DNA of 64,000 nucleotides from Pseudodesulfovibrio sp. (GCA_016342345.1 JAEINO010000010.1:18956-82955); one strand, 5' to 3'. Positions 9,068 through 18,049 are shown, numbered from the stretch's first letter. Numbers and translations: made by a program. The notes: a model not told the origin generated them from the letters alone.

Positions 9068-10135
9068 CTACTGAATCAATTCGTACACATCTATCTTGTA
9101 TTTGTCCGGATTGACGACATCGGTAATCGTTAGCTCGCGGGTTTCATCGACCAGACTGATTTCGGTCACCGGAATTCGGTGCATTTCGTGATCATAGGCC
9201 ACACGCACGCACGGGCGTAGTGGATCAAGCGGATTGTGGTCTACCACCACTCCGTGTTCACCCGAACTGAGACGGACAAAGCTGCCCACCGGATACACGC
9301 CCAGGCTCTTGATAAACTCTTCCACTATGTTGGGATGAAAATCAGTCACCCGCCATTTGTACATCATGGCCAGAACCTTGCCGGGTGGCATGGGGTCCTT
9401 GTACACCCGCTTGCTGGTCAGGGCATCATAGACATCCACCACAGTGAGCAGACGAGAAAAATCACTTATCTCATCACCCTTCAAACCACGCGGATAACCA
9501 CTGCCATCAAATTTTTCATGATGTTCCAGACAGCCACGCAACACTTCCGGGGGAATCCCAGGCTGATCCCTGAGAATCTGATATCCACGCAAGGGATGGG
9601 TACGCATGATATCCATTTCCTGGTCAGAAAGCTTACCCGGCTTGTTGAGAATGTGATCCGGTATGACCACCTTGCCGACATCATGAAAAAGGCCGGCAAT
9701 GCCAAGCATCTCCAGTCTCTCACGTGAATAGCCAAGTTTCTTGCCGAGAATCACAGCCAGAATGGAAACATTAATGCAATGGGTGTAGGAATATTCATCG
9801 AACGCCTTGAGCTTGCTTATGGCAGCCGCAGCCGATTCGTTCCTGAACACCGAGTCAATGAACTCACCCACCATCGGGGTGGCATCGTTGAAGTCAAAAG
9901 GCTTGCCGTTCTTGATGTCATTAATAAATTCGTGAGCATATCCCAAAGCTTCGCCGTAAAGCTTGTCCACACGGCGAAGTTCTTCCTGAATGGAGACCTT
10001 GGAGACCTCGTCAGCTGTCGGCACAATTTCGGAAGGCGTGCCAGCCGAAGGCTCTTCCCAAAGAAGGTCCGGGTCCTTCTCCATGGCCTTCCGCGACTCA
10101 TCGGCGGACATGGCTGCTTTCCAGGATTCGGTCAT
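9068..10135 (-). CDS. HD-GYP domain cyclic-di-GMP phosphodiesterase
   Basis: Degrades cyclic di-GMP. Residues about 110-270 carry the full HD-GYP set: LFHDVGKVVIPDHILNKPG, HPLRGYQIL, LEHHEKFDGSGYPRGLKG and VVDVYDALTSKRVY. The metal-binding His/Asp residues are all present. There is no membrane segment. The N-terminal 110 residues are a helical region without a recognised domain. The C-terminus is a small beta-rich extension. The start is uncertain: ATG at 10135 lacks a good ribosome site, and ATGs at 10111 and 10084 are alternatives. With the GGDEF gene at 3.4 kb the window holds both arms of cyclic-di-GMP turnover. Confidence 0.93.
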   Translation of the reverse strand: MTESWKAAMSADESRKAMEKDPDLLWEEPSAGTPSEIVPTADEVSKVSIQEELRRVDKLYGEALGYAHEFINDIKNGKPFDFNDATPMVGEFIDSVFRNESAAAAISKLKAFDEYSYTHCINVSILAVILGKKLGYSRERLEMLGIAGLFHDVGKVVIPDHILNKPGKLSDQEMDIMRTHPLRGYQILRDQPGIPPEVLRGCLEHHEKFDGSGYPRGLKGDEISDFSRLLTVVDVYDALTSKRVYKDPMPPGKVLAMMYKWRVTDFHPNIVEEFIKSLGVYPVGSFVRLSSGEHGVVVDHNPLDPLRPCVRVAYDHEMHRIPVTEISLVDETRELTITDVVNPDKYKIDVYELIQ

Positions 10136-10332
10136 ATTTTTGCCAATATTACTAATTAAGAACCATTCTCAAATCAAACTAGACCTTCCCTGAAAAGCTT
10201 GCAAGAGGGTTATAATCAGATATAAATATTTACAACAATGAACTGACACGTTCATACGGCAGGACAAACGTTTTCAAAAACGATGAAATGGAAAATTTGC
10301 ATCAACACAAAGATCAAACAACTTCAACAGTC

Positions 10333-11001
10333 CTATACCAGACCGTCCCGTTCGAGTTCAATCATGAGTTCGCCCACGTCCGCTGCCAGATAATCCGGTG
10401 TCATGGATCTGAACACTTCGCCCCCGGTCCTGCCGCTTGTCACGGCAGCAGACAGGCTTCCGGCTGCCTTGGCAGTCTCGATATCCATGGGGTGATCGCC
10501 AACCATGAGCGACCGGGCCGGGTCTGCCCCGAGGCATTCAAGAGCGCTGAGCAAATGATCGGGGTCGGGCTTCACGCACCGAGCCAGTTCGCGGGGAATG
10601 AAGACCTGAGTCAATTCCTCAATATCAGGGAATACAATCTTGACCGCAGCTGAAATATTGCGAGTGATGACACCGGCACCCACAGCGCGAGACCTCAGAG
10701 TCTCAAGGGCCGGACGAGTGAACTTGAACAATGTCCCTTCACGGGCCGCGTCCAGTTCCATGGCCGCAATCACCAACCTTCCGCGCGTACGAAATTCCAT
10801 GCCTTCGTCCCTGTCACGCCGGGACGTTTCCTGAACCAGATCTTCAAGCCATTCCAGGGCAGGCGTCGATCCCGGCTCAGGTCGCTCACCGAGAAAGACC
10901 TCGCCCAAAGCAGCTATCTTGCGTTTCATGAGATCAAAATCAATGGTCAGTTCGGCCAGGGTGCCGTCAAAATCAAAAATAATCGCGTCCAGTTTTCTCA
11001 T
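10333..11001 (-). CDS. HAD-superfamily phosphatase, phosphoglycolate-phosphatase-like
   Basis: 222 residues. The nucleophile motif FDFDGTLAEL is near the N-terminus. Motif II is in the VITRNISAAV region and motif III/IV is KPDPDHLLSALECLGADPARSLMVGDHPMDIETAKAAG (shown in parts: KPDPDHLL and MVGDHPMDIETAKAAG). It is a cytoplasmic hydrolase of a small phosphate ester; the substrate is not predictable. The start at ATG 11001 (preceded by GAGAGG) is chosen over an in-frame extension to 11034 because the HAD motif then sits eight residues from the N-terminus. It follows nfo by 19 bp on the same strand. Confidence 0.88.
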   Translation of the reverse strand: MRKLDAIIFDFDGTLAELTIDFDLMKRKIAALGEVFLGERPEPGSTPALEWLEDLVQETSRRDRDEGMEFRTRGRLVIAAMELDAAREGTLFKFTRPALETLRSRAVGAGVITRNISAAVKIVFPDIEELTQVFIPRELARCVKPDPDHLLSALECLGADPARSLMVGDHPMDIETAKAAGSLSAAVTSGRTGGEVFRSMTPDYLAADVGELMIELERDGLV

Positions 11002-11020
11002 GAATCCAACCTCTCGCCCT

Positions 11021-11869
11021 TCAGCTTTTCGCAAGCGAACGCAAAAGATTCAAATTGATGATGTCGTCTTTCAAATCCTTGTCCTTAGGCGTTTCAAGAA
11101 CCTTGGGAATATCGGCAAAACGACAATCACACATCAGATTCCTGAACCCTTCCAGCCCGATCTCGCCTTTTCCTATATGCTCGTGACGGTCCCGGTGCGC
11201 ACCAAAATCGGTCTTGGAATCATTGAGATGAAAGAACTTGAGCCGATCCAGGCCGACGATGCGATCAAAGGCGTCAAAGGTGGCACCATAGGTTTCCGGT
11301 GTACGAATGTCATAACCAGCAGCAAACGCATGACACGTGTCATAGCAGATGCCAAGACGATCGGAGTGGTCGGAAAGCTCGATGATCATGGCCAATTCCT
11401 CGAATGTTGATCCGAGATTGGTGCCCTGACCGGCTGTGGTTTCAAGCAGAATCAGCCCCTGCTTTGTCCCGGACATTTCAATGGCGCGGTCCAGATTGGC
11501 TGCATACCGCTTGATACCAGCATCCACTCCCGCCCCCAGATGCGAACCGGGATGAGTGACAAGAAAGGTAACAGACAAGGCTTCGATACGCCTCAGTTCC
11601 TCGGAAAACGCAGACAGGGAACGTTTGACCTGTTCCTGGTCATTGGAGGCAAGATTGATCAGGTAGGAGTCGTGGGCTGCCACAGGATAGTCACCCCATT
11701 GCTCCCAGGCCATCGCAAAAAGTTCGATGTCGTACCTTGAAAGCAACGGGATTCTCCATTGACGCTGGTTGCGGGTAAATATCTGCAACGCTGTGCCGCC
11801 AACGGACTTGATATGCTCGAAGGCCATGTGCAGGCCTCCGGCTATGGACATATGTGAACCAAGATACAT
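11021..11869 (-). CDS. nfo: Deoxyribonuclease IV (endonuclease IV)
   Basis: AP endonuclease of base-excision repair that cleaves 5' to abasic sites; a Zn3 TIM barrel. 282 residues, the usual length. It begins MYLGSHMSIAGG. Metal ligands are visible in VTHPGSHLG, LLETTAGQG, GICYDTCHAFAAGYD, FFHLNDSK and HRDRHEHIGKGEIG. The start at 11869 is chosen because the family starts right before the GSH(M/I)S motif; the longer frame adds an unrelated 29 residues. Probably co-transcribed with the HAD phosphatase. Confidence 0.96.
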   Translation of the reverse strand: MYLGSHMSIAGGLHMAFEHIKSVGGTALQIFTRNQRQWRIPLLSRYDIELFAMAWEQWGDYPVAAHDSYLINLASNDQEQVKRSLSAFSEELRRIEALSVTFLVTHPGSHLGAGVDAGIKRYAANLDRAIEMSGTKQGLILLETTAGQGTNLGSTFEELAMIIELSDHSDRLGICYDTCHAFAAGYDIRTPETYGATFDAFDRIVGLDRLKFFHLNDSKTDFGAHRDRHEHIGKGEIGLEGFRNLMCDCRFADIPKVLETPKDKDLKDDIINLNLLRSLAKS

Positions 11870-12034
11870 GGACGCGCCCTGTTCCCTTTCTGTCGCTACA
11901 GCAATGAAAAGACGTCCCCGGAAGAACCTTGAAAACCGCGCTGACACAGCAAACACAGAGTTGAAATCCGACTCGCAGCCAGGACTTCAACTCTATGCAA
12001 CAGCACTGCCAACATCAAAAACTGAACGGTCTGC

Positions 12035-12316
12035 TTAATCGATCCAGCCGTTCAAGGCCTCGACGATCTTCTGCGCCTGAGCCTGGCTTGAAATATTGAA
12101 CTTGGACTTGGGGCGGTAAGTGCCATCAACTTTCTGATAACGGCGAATGGTGAATTTTTCCGGACCGTACTCACCTTTGGCCCGGTTGAGTTCCTGATAT
12201 CGAAAAATGATTGTGGTCCATGCGCCCTTGGAAAGGACTACCTTGTCCAGCTCCTTGACGATGAGCTGATTTTCTTCGGAATAATTGATGGTGATTTCGT
12301 CCACATTGGTTGCCAT
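12035..12316 (-). CDS. Small PC4-like single-stranded nucleic-acid-binding protein
   Basis: 93 residues. The segment VVLSKGAWTTIIFRYQELN, then FTIRRYQKVDGTYRPKSKFNIS, resembles the PC4/p15 coactivator fold, in which a beta-sheet binds single-stranded DNA or RNA (pattern: KGxW..., then IRxYY...GxxxPxKKGISL). This is pattern recognition only, and it may instead be a lineage-specific hypothetical family. The ATG at 12316 follows AAGGAGTCATC. It is cytoplasmic and small, and it is divergent from an RRM gene, which fits an RNA/DNA-binding theme. Confidence 0.7.
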   Translation of the reverse strand: MATNVDEITINYSEENQLIVKELDKVVLSKGAWTTIIFRYQELNRAKGEYGPEKFTIRRYQKVDGTYRPKSKFNISSQAQAQKIVEALNGWID

Positions 12317-12841
12317 GATGACTCCTTGAATATATATTGTCCGCTCGCTAAAGCGGCAGGGGCTACCCATACATATGTAGCCTACAAAGGGCAAGCGCGG
12401 GTTTCCAGGGTACAGAATGTTGACATGACCTGCATTTCGCCGGATGATCCCATAATCTCAAATGACTGACAATTCCCCAAAATGAGAAACTGAAGTACTG
12501 ATTCAATATGTCCCCAAACGGAAACTCCCAGATGAATTGAATCAAAAACACATCTCTCCAACTGGCACGATCCCGCCAGAAAACAAGACTCGAGCTCAAC
12601 TCTGCCAAGGCCATAACCGGAAAGAACTCCTGCATTTTTTGAAATTGGGTTGACGAATTATTCAACGTGACGTAACGGCTAAGATATTCCGTTGGCCGTG
12701 TTGCAGCGTGCATTGGTTTGTGGTTGACGGCGATTCCAGTGGCTCGAGGATAAAATAATTGGTTACCATGTGCCCTTATGGGCCAAAATCGGAACCCAAT
12801 GCCCCTCCTGTCACGCAGATTTTCAGTTGGAGTCTTTCGAG
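12317..12841. other. 525-bp divergent intergenic region, no gene recognised
   Basis: Lies between the PC4-like gene (leftward) and the RRM gene (rightward). It has no open frame with a ribosome site and no RNA family that I recognise. It must carry both divergent promoters. A TTGACG near 12723 has no well-spaced -10. Confidence 0.5.
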
Positions 12842-13102
12842 ATGAAGAGCATTTATGTTGGCAACCTTCCCTTCAGCGCCTCAGAAGATGACGTCCGCGA
12901 CATGTTTTCATCCCATGGTGAAGTCACGTCCGTGAAGCTCATCGAAGATCGCGAGACAGGACGCTTCCGTGGTTTCGGTTTTGTCGAAATGGATGACAAT
13001 GGTGCCGTGTCGGCCATCGAGGCCCTGGACGGCAAAGATATGGGTGGTCGCACCTTGAAGGTCAACGAAGCCAAACCCCGCGCACCCCGCCCAAAATACT
13101 AG
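12842..13102 (+). CDS. RRM-domain RNA-binding protein
   Basis: 86 residues, essentially one RNA recognition motif. RNP2 is IYVGNL at residues 4-9 and RNP1 is RGFGFVEM near residue 42, followed by ALDGKDMGGRTLKVNEA. A basic, proline-rich tail follows. Such single-RRM proteins in bacteria bind single-stranded RNA and are often cold- or stress-induced. The start at ATG 12842 is chosen because the RRM begins at once. The longer frame upstream has a CPSC sequence but no support. Confidence 0.93.
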   Translation: MKSIYVGNLPFSASEDDVRDMFSSHGEVTSVKLIEDRETGRFRGFGFVEMDDNGAVSAIEALDGKDMGGRTLKVNEAKPRAPRPKY

Positions 13103-13251
13103 GCGGACTAAACTCTCTCTCGATTGCCTGTCCGCGATAGTGGACAGGTGACGAGCCATCCCCGACTCCAGCCGGTGCCGGAAATATTTTTTGCGCCTTA
13201 CCGTTTCTCTGGTGACGGCAGCACCTCCCGCCTCCAGGGCGACCCTGATCT

Positions 13252-14910
13252 CTACTCGTCAACCGGCCCGTATTTGACGATTACAAGCGTGATGTCATCT
13301 TCGGGTCGTGCGCCGTGCGTATACTCCCGAACTGCTTCAAAAACTGCATCCAGAATATTCTGGGCGCATTTTTCCGCATTCTTGCGCAAGACTTCCTTGA
13401 ACCGTACCTTGCCAAACATCTCACCCTCGATACTCCTGGCTTCCCATATGCCATCGGTGCCAATGGCAATGATCTGCCCCGGCAACAATTGATTGTCCAG
13501 CTCTTCATACCGCGATTCCCGGATTATACCCAGTGGCAAACTTGAATCCGTTCCGCTCAGTTCGGTAAACTGGTCGTGTTTTGGACAATAAATCAATGCG
13601 GGATCATGACCTGCGCGCACCCAAGTGACCCGTTTATTATCCGGATCAAGCTTGAGATAGAATAGAGTCATGAATCGACCCGAACCATAAAGATCATTGG
13701 CCAGATGGCGGTTCATCTCAGTCACTATCTGCGACGGATTTCCCGATTGAGCCGCTCTCATTCGCAAGAAACCCCGAGCCGTGGTCATGAGCAGGGCTGC
13801 GTCCACACCGTGGCCGGAGATATCACCCACGACAACGGACAAGGTAGGATGCTCGGGGTCGTGGTCTTCCAGATAGTCGAAATAGTCACCGCCCGCGATT
13901 TCGCTGGCAACGGATGCACCGGCCACGTCCAGTCCTGGCATTGAAGGCGCAGAACCGGGTTGAAGGCTTTTCTGCACCTCTCCTGCCAGTTCAACGGCCT
14001 TTTTCTGCTCGGTAAGGTCTGCCACAAAAGCCACGTTACCTAGGAATTCGCCGTCCGCATCAAACAGAATGTTGTCGTTGACCAACACAGGCACCACATG
14101 CCCATCCTTATGAACCACACTGGCCTCGAAACGACGAAACTCCTGTCTTTGGAACCGCTCCAGGTTGGCCTCCAGAAAACGGCGGTGTTCCACAGTGGCA
14201 AAATCGAAGACCCCTCTGCCTACAAGTTCTTCCCTGTCATAGCCCAACATGCGGCAATACGCGTCATTGACTTCCTGTATCACCAAATTCACATCAAGCA
14301 GGATGTACCCCTCACCCGTACCTTCAACAGTCCTCCGAAATTTGAACTCGCTCCGAGTCAAAGCTTCTTCAGCCTTTTTGCGTCGGGTGATATCAATGAC
14401 CACGCCCTGGTTGAAAAGCGGGGTGCCATCTTCAGTTCGAACCACAGACGTTTCATCGGAAATCCAACGGACTTTTCCATCACGGGTCTTGATACGGTAT
14501 TCCTGGGTGTACTCGTCATGATCCAGCCGCTTGTAGAGTTCAACCTCCTCACGAAGCCGCCCCATGTCGTCGGGATGAATGATCTCCCTGAACGTTGCCT
14601 TGCCTGACAGCAACTCCGACGCAGAATATCCCCACTGACTGATGTTTTCGGAAATATATACCAGTTCGGGATTCTCGCCAGCCAAACGACGAAACAGCAC
14701 TGCGGGTGAATTCTCCACGATCATGTTCGCCAGACCAAGCTTCTCCTTGACCTCCATGAGTTGCTCGATTTCATTGCCACAGGCCGCATCACTGGCTGCC
14801 GCCTGCTGCTTTTTGTCAGCGATCACTTCTTCACAGACATACAATCTGGCCCGAAGCCCGGCCAACTCCATGATCAGTTCATCATTGGTCTTGTCACTAT
14901 CTCTGGTCAT
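13252..14910 (-). CDS. PAS-PAS-PP2C (SpoIIE/RsbU-type) serine phosphatase
   Basis: 552 residues. A short N-terminal coiled coil is followed by two PAS domains (about residues 70-200 and 205-320; the first has the PAC segment YRIKTRDGKVRWISDETSVV) and a C-terminal PP2C phosphatase. The phosphatase includes EIAGGDYFDYLE, VVGDISGHGVDAALLM and GTDGIWEARS, the metal-binding aspartates of RsbU/SpoIIE enzymes. Such proteins dephosphorylate anti-sigma-factor antagonists in partner-switching. No anti-sigma or antagonist gene is adjacent. The start at 14910 follows GAGTGGGAATC; the 30-residue longer frame is not supported. No transmembrane segment is seen, so the sensor is cytoplasmic. Confidence 0.92.
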   Translation of the reverse strand: MTRDSDKTNDELIMELAGLRARLYVCEEVIADKKQQAAASDAACGNEIEQLMEVKEKLGLANMIVENSPAVLFRRLAGENPELVYISENISQWGYSASELLSGKATFREIIHPDDMGRLREEVELYKRLDHDEYTQEYRIKTRDGKVRWISDETSVVRTEDGTPLFNQGVVIDITRRKKAEEALTRSEFKFRRTVEGTGEGYILLDVNLVIQEVNDAYCRMLGYDREELVGRGVFDFATVEHRRFLEANLERFQRQEFRRFEASVVHKDGHVVPVLVNDNILFDADGEFLGNVAFVADLTEQKKAVELAGEVQKSLQPGSAPSMPGLDVAGASVASEIAGGDYFDYLEDHDPEHPTLSVVVGDISGHGVDAALLMTTARGFLRMRAAQSGNPSQIVTEMNRHLANDLYGSGRFMTLFYLKLDPDNKRVTWVRAGHDPALIYCPKHDQFTELSGTDSSLPLGIIRESRYEELDNQLLPGQIIAIGTDGIWEARSIEGEMFGKVRFKEVLRKNAEKCAQNILDAVFEAVREYTHGARPEDDITLVIVKYGPVDE

Positions 14911-15129
14911 GATTCCCACTCGTGTATGAATATCCGCATTATCAAGTATTGCAGGATACTGTCTTCGACGGAAGACGCAAGAAATTTCACGGGATCTCAA
15001 AAATTGACACCCACCATCTGTACACGGCGGAACTCCCTGATATTTTCGAGAACGTGAAACAGGAATCTGGCCCGTACAAAATGATCAGGATAAATCGTAC
15101 AGAAGACATACCTCAAATTGACAGCATCC

Positions 15130-15142
15130 TGACATTATGTCA
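15130..15142. promoter_or_regulatory. Candidate MarR autoregulatory operator
   Basis: TGACATTATGTCA is a perfect 13-bp palindrome ending 13 bases before the marR start. Most of it recurs at 15145-15159 (ATCCTGTCATAATGA), overlapping the start codon. Two operator-like half-site clusters at this position suggest that the regulator represses its own gene. The site call is inference. Confidence 0.5.
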
Positions 15143-15155
15143 GCATCCTGTCATA

Positions 15156-15623
15156 ATGAACCAAACAATGAACCCGGACCGAACTCGATCTGGCGAGGAA
15201 ATGACCCACCTCATGCTGGAGACCTTCCGTTTGCACGATGCACTCCTTGTTGCAGGGGATGGATTGGCCGCCGAGTTCGGCCTGACACGTGCGCGCTGGC
15301 AGGTGCTCATCACCATAAGTGACAGTGAGCGAACCGTGTCCGGCATTGCCAGGGCCATGAGCCTGAGCAGGCAAAGCGTTCAGGGAACCACGCGACGCCT
15401 CAAAAGGGATGGATTTATCGAGTTGAAAGATAACCCTGACCACGCACGGGCCAAGCTGGTCTTCCTGACGGAAACAGGTGAAACCGCACTCCGAAAACTC
15501 TTTGAGAAACAAGCGATATGGGTGGAAAATCTGGCCGAAGGCATGGAGCCTGCCAACATCCGCATCGGCGTGGGCATGATGCGTGGCCTGATCAGCAGAC
15601 TGACCGAGACTGACCGAGACTGA
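15156..15623 (+). CDS. MarR-family transcriptional regulator
   Basis: 155 residues with a winged helix-turn-helix: WQVLITISDSERTVSGIARA, then MSLSRQSVQGTTRRLKRDGF and ELKDNPDHARAKLVFLTETG. MarR dimers usually repress neighbouring transporters or enzymes and respond to small ligands. The open frame extends upstream to 14922, but the ATG at 15156 gives normal MarR length. The convergent LysE exporter downstream is a possible target gene. Oddity: the last codons and stop lie inside a 10-bp tandem repeat, so repeat-number change would alter the C-terminus. Confidence 0.9.
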   Translation: MNQTMNPDRTRSGEEMTHLMLETFRLHDALLVAGDGLAAEFGLTRARWQVLITISDSERTVSGIARAMSLSRQSVQGTTRRLKRDGFIELKDNPDHARAKLVFLTETGETALRKLFEKQAIWVENLAEGMEPANIRIGVGMMRGLISRLTETDRD

Positions 15624-15634
15624 CCGAGACTGAC
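15598..15634 (+). repeat. 10-bp tandem repeat over the marR stop codon
   Basis: TGACCGAGAC occurs three times in a row at 15601-15630, with partial units on both sides (about 3.7 units). The unit length is not a multiple of three, so gain or loss shifts the frame at the C-terminus. The stop TGA is at 15621-15623. Confidence 0.9.
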
Positions 15635-15671
15635 AAATAATTATCAATAAAAAGGGAAAACAGCCAGTTAG

Positions 15672-15823
15672 CGAAGTACTGATTAATTCAATTTTCAGGA
15701 AGTGCTGTAGAATTATTCGCTGGCAAGGCGCAAGAAAACATCAAGGCCGACGAGTACTTCCTGTACGCTAGGATTTGAGGTTTTTAAAGCAACGAAGCCA
15801 GCGGACAATTATGCAGTGCTTCC
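15672..15823 (+). mobile_element. 152-bp MITE-like element, copy A (subfamily 1)
   Basis: The ends are CGAAGTACTG and CAGTGCTTCC (imperfect terminal inverted repeats, consensus GGAAGYACTG). It is flanked by TTAG on both sides (15668-15671 and 15824-15827), a YTAR-type 4-bp target duplication as made by IS5-group elements. It has no coding capacity. The right-hand TTAG, read on the minus strand as CTAA, supplies the stop codon of the LysE gene. The central GAGTAC-TTCCT-GTACGC stem has one mismatch compared with copies B and E. Confidence 0.9.
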
Positions 15824-16462
15824 TTAGACGGAATCCGTCAAGGCGAGCTTCACACCCAGCCCGACAAAAAGACTGCCAGCCGCACGCTTGCCCCACAAAG
15901 CCCGCTTTCCGCCACCGCCAAACATGGCTGAAATTCTGGAGGCTGACCATGCCCACAACAGGTTCACCATTGCCCCATTGACTGTGAAGACAGCCCCGAG
16001 AAAGAAAAATGCCAGCGGCTTGTATTGTGCATCTGCGCTCACGAAATGGGGCAAAAAGGCAAGAAAGAACAACGCCACTTTCGGATTCAAGGCATTGGTC
16101 AAAAAACCCTGTGAAAATATCTTGCGCCTGGAAGTCTGGGACAACTTCCTGTCCGGTCCGGCCTGCTTTTCAGCTCCATTACCCAGAAACATGGTTACAC
16201 CTATCCAGACGAGATAGGCCGCACCAGCCAGCTTGACTATGGTAAAGGCCATAGCCGAAGTTGCAAGGATGGCTGACAAACCAAGCGCGGCGGCAAAGAC
16301 ATGCACAAAACATCCTGCCCCCACTCCCAAAGCAGCAACAGCCCCGTCACGCCAACCCTGCGATGCGCTCCGGCTGACGATATAGGCCACATCCTGGCCC
16401 GGCATGAGGTTCAGGAGCAATCCCGAAACAATGAATAATGAGAGATCCTGTACTCCCAACAT
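15824..16462 (-). CDS. LysE/RhtB-family amino-acid exporter
   Basis: 212 residues with five to six hydrophobic segments. It opens with LFIVSGLLLNLMPGQDVAYI, the family's conserved PGP-like N-terminal helix, and contains GVGAGCFVHVFAAALGLSAI. It is an inner-membrane exporter of amino acids or similar metabolites. Its TAA stop lies in the 4-bp target duplication of the MITE copy A. Because the target is duplicated on insertion, the protein end is probably unchanged. The nearby convergent MarR gene may control it. Confidence 0.9.
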   Translation of the reverse strand: MLGVQDLSLFIVSGLLLNLMPGQDVAYIVSRSASQGWRDGAVAALGVGAGCFVHVFAAALGLSAILATSAMAFTIVKLAGAAYLVWIGVTMFLGNGAEKQAGPDRKLSQTSRRKIFSQGFLTNALNPKVALFFLAFLPHFVSADAQYKPLAFFFLGAVFTVNGAMVNLLWAWSASRISAMFGGGGKRALWGKRAAGSLFVGLGVKLALTDSV

Positions 16463-16551
16463 GGCAGATCCTTGCTTCTGTTATCAAGTCATCCAAAATC
16501 GATACTGTGCCACATCCTGTAACGAACCGTCTTCAGCACAGTCTGTCAACG

Positions 16552-16986
16552 TCATGCCTGCTCTTTCACTTCGATGGGCATAGGGAAAACCAGATCATAG
16601 GCCCAATTGTAAATAAAGGCATAGACCAAAAAAAACAGTGCAAATCCAATATCAGTCATGAACGCCTGCCACAAGTTCATTTTAAGCCACCAAGCCACAA
16701 CCGGAACAGCCAAGATGATCAGGCTCGCCTCAAACATGATGGCATGAAGGACACGCATCCACACAGGACGAACATGCACCGGATGCCCCAACCGCTTGAG
16801 CGTGTGGTCAAAGACAAGGTTGAAAAAGTAATTGCACCCCATGGCAGTTACGGAAAGAAAAAGCGACAAGGGAACAATTGTGGCCATGGACCTGTCGAGC
16901 ACCCACGAAGCAAGCGGCGTGCAGGTCATGAGTCCTATCAATTCAAAAAGTATGGTATGGCGAAGCCGATCAATTTGTGTACGCAT
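16552..16986 (-). CDS. PACE-family (AceI-like) multidrug efflux transporter
   Basis: 144 residues, the family length. It holds two tandem bacterial transmembrane pair domains: RLRHTILFELIGLMTCTPLA with GCNYFFNLVFDH, and RVLHAIMFEASLIILAVPVV with FFLVYAFIYNWAYDLVFP. The buried glutamates of each pair (FE in both) match the proton-coupling position of AceI, which exports biocides such as chlorhexidine. Four transmembrane helices in the inner membrane. The start at 16986 is set by homology; the same reading frame continues upstream through a comM relic, which is not part of the gene. Confidence 0.9.
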   Translation of the reverse strand: MRTQIDRLRHTILFELIGLMTCTPLASWVLDRSMATIVPLSLFLSVTAMGCNYFFNLVFDHTLKRLGHPVHVRPVWMRVLHAIMFEASLIILAVPVVAWWLKMNLWQAFMTDIGFALFFLVYAFIYNWAYDLVFPMPIEVKEQA

Positions 16987-17019
16987 GGGAGGGGTGACTA
17001 CACTCGAAGCAAAGCGTTG

Positions 17020-17133
17020 TCCATGGGCAAATAATGGTAAATCCACTTGCAAATCGGTGCGCCCGGGCAACAGCCCTGAACTGCGAGACAGACAGTACAG
17101 CATGGCCAAAGGCGAACATTCGCACGGCTGTAT
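17020..17133 (-). pseudogene. Relic of a second comM copy
   Basis: About 110 bp whose minus-strand translation contains CECSPLAMLYCLSRSSGLLP and RTDLQVDLP. It matches CECSPLAVQRYRSRISGPLL and RIDLQVDVP of the intact ComM encoded at about 18395-18510. The DNA also aligns (for example the shared GGCGAACATTCGCACGG). It lies about 0.93 kb beyond the 3' end of comM on the same strand. It looks like the remnant of a tandem duplication. Confidence 0.8.
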
Positions 17134-17273
17134 TTCAAGCCGTACGAACAAAGATTCGTTCCTTTTTTTGACGGCAGGAGAGTAAAGATAATCTTTTTAC
17201 TTTCCTTATTGACAAACAGCATTTTATTATTGTTTAATAATAATTATTCGTCGCCAAACAATAAGGACTATTT

Positions 17274-17819
17274 ATGGACAAGATCACAAAACCCAGCAAA
17301 CGATTTTCCATTCTTTTTCGCATTCTTTTTTTCGCTAATCCTATAGTATTATTAGCTTTATGGGTACACTTAGACCCAGCTGACACCACAGGCTGGATAG
17401 CTTTTGAAGTCATAGAAACTGTGTCTAGGAATGGCAAAATTCCTGACATCGATCTGTGGCAGCGCATTGCTTGCTTTGGGGCGTCAATGGTCCCGGGTGC
17501 AGCAATCATGTATGTGTATTGGACCCTTTCCCGACTTTTCGACCTCTACGCACGCGGTGTCTTTTTCGGAAAAGAAAATGTTTCCTGCTACCGCGCAATC
17601 GGATACGGACTCATCTGTCAGCAGCTTCTGTTCACAGTGGAAGAAGTATTGCAAACGTTTTTCCTGACCATGCACAATCTCGAAGGAGAAAAGATAATTT
17701 CCATTAGTTTCGACGACACCAACGCTTCGCTGCTCGTCGTAGGACTCATGATTATCCTTATCTCCAGAATCATGGATGAAGGACGCAAGATTCAAGAAGA
17801 ACAAAGTCTCACTGTTTAG
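17274..17819 (+). CDS. DUF2975 integral membrane protein
   Basis: 181 residues with four predicted membrane helices (about residues 12-30, 65-85, 108-130 and 145-165). It matches the DUF2975 pattern, including the segment LFDLYARGVFFGKENV. These proteins are regularly encoded beside a tiny XRE-type regulator, as here (8 bp downstream), and probably form a membrane sensor/regulator unit whose role is not established. AT-rich upstream DNA with TAATAATAATTATT may hold the promoter. Confidence 0.8.
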   Translation: MDKITKPSKRFSILFRILFFANPIVLLALWVHLDPADTTGWIAFEVIETVSRNGKIPDIDLWQRIACFGASMVPGAAIMYVYWTLSRLFDLYARGVFFGKENVSCYRAIGYGLICQQLLFTVEEVLQTFFLTMHNLEGEKIISISFDDTNASLLVVGLMIILISRIMDEGRKIQEEQSLTV

Positions 17820-17827
17820 GAATAGCC

Positions 17828-18049
17828 ATGGCAATACTCATCAATCTCGACATCATGCTTGCAAAACGAAAGGTGAACTCCAAAGCGTTGGCAGAAGCAA
17901 TCGGAATTACTCAGCAAAACCTTTCCATACTTAAGACGAGTAAAGCCAAGGCTGTGCGTTTCTCGACCCTGAATGCCATATGCCGCTATCTGAATTGCCA
18001 GCCCGGCGATATTCTTGAATATCATCAAGATATTGATGAAGAGAAATAG
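17828..18049 (+). CDS. Small XRE/Cro-type helix-turn-helix regulator (YozG-like)
   Basis: 73 residues, a complete Cro/C1 helix-turn-helix: LAKRKVNSKALAEAIGITQQ, NLSILKTSKAKAVRFSTLNA, then ICRYLNCQPGDILEY. It is the usual partner of DUF2975 proteins and probably co-transcribed with it (8-bp gap). It converges on comM with only 8 bp between stops. Confidence 0.9.
   Translation: MAILINLDIMLAKRKVNSKALAEAIGITQQNLSILKTSKAKAVRFSTLNAICRYLNCQPGDILEYHQDIDEEK

Noticed and set aside
15598..15634. CRISPR-like array
   Set aside because: Units are 10 bp and directly adjacent, with no spacers.
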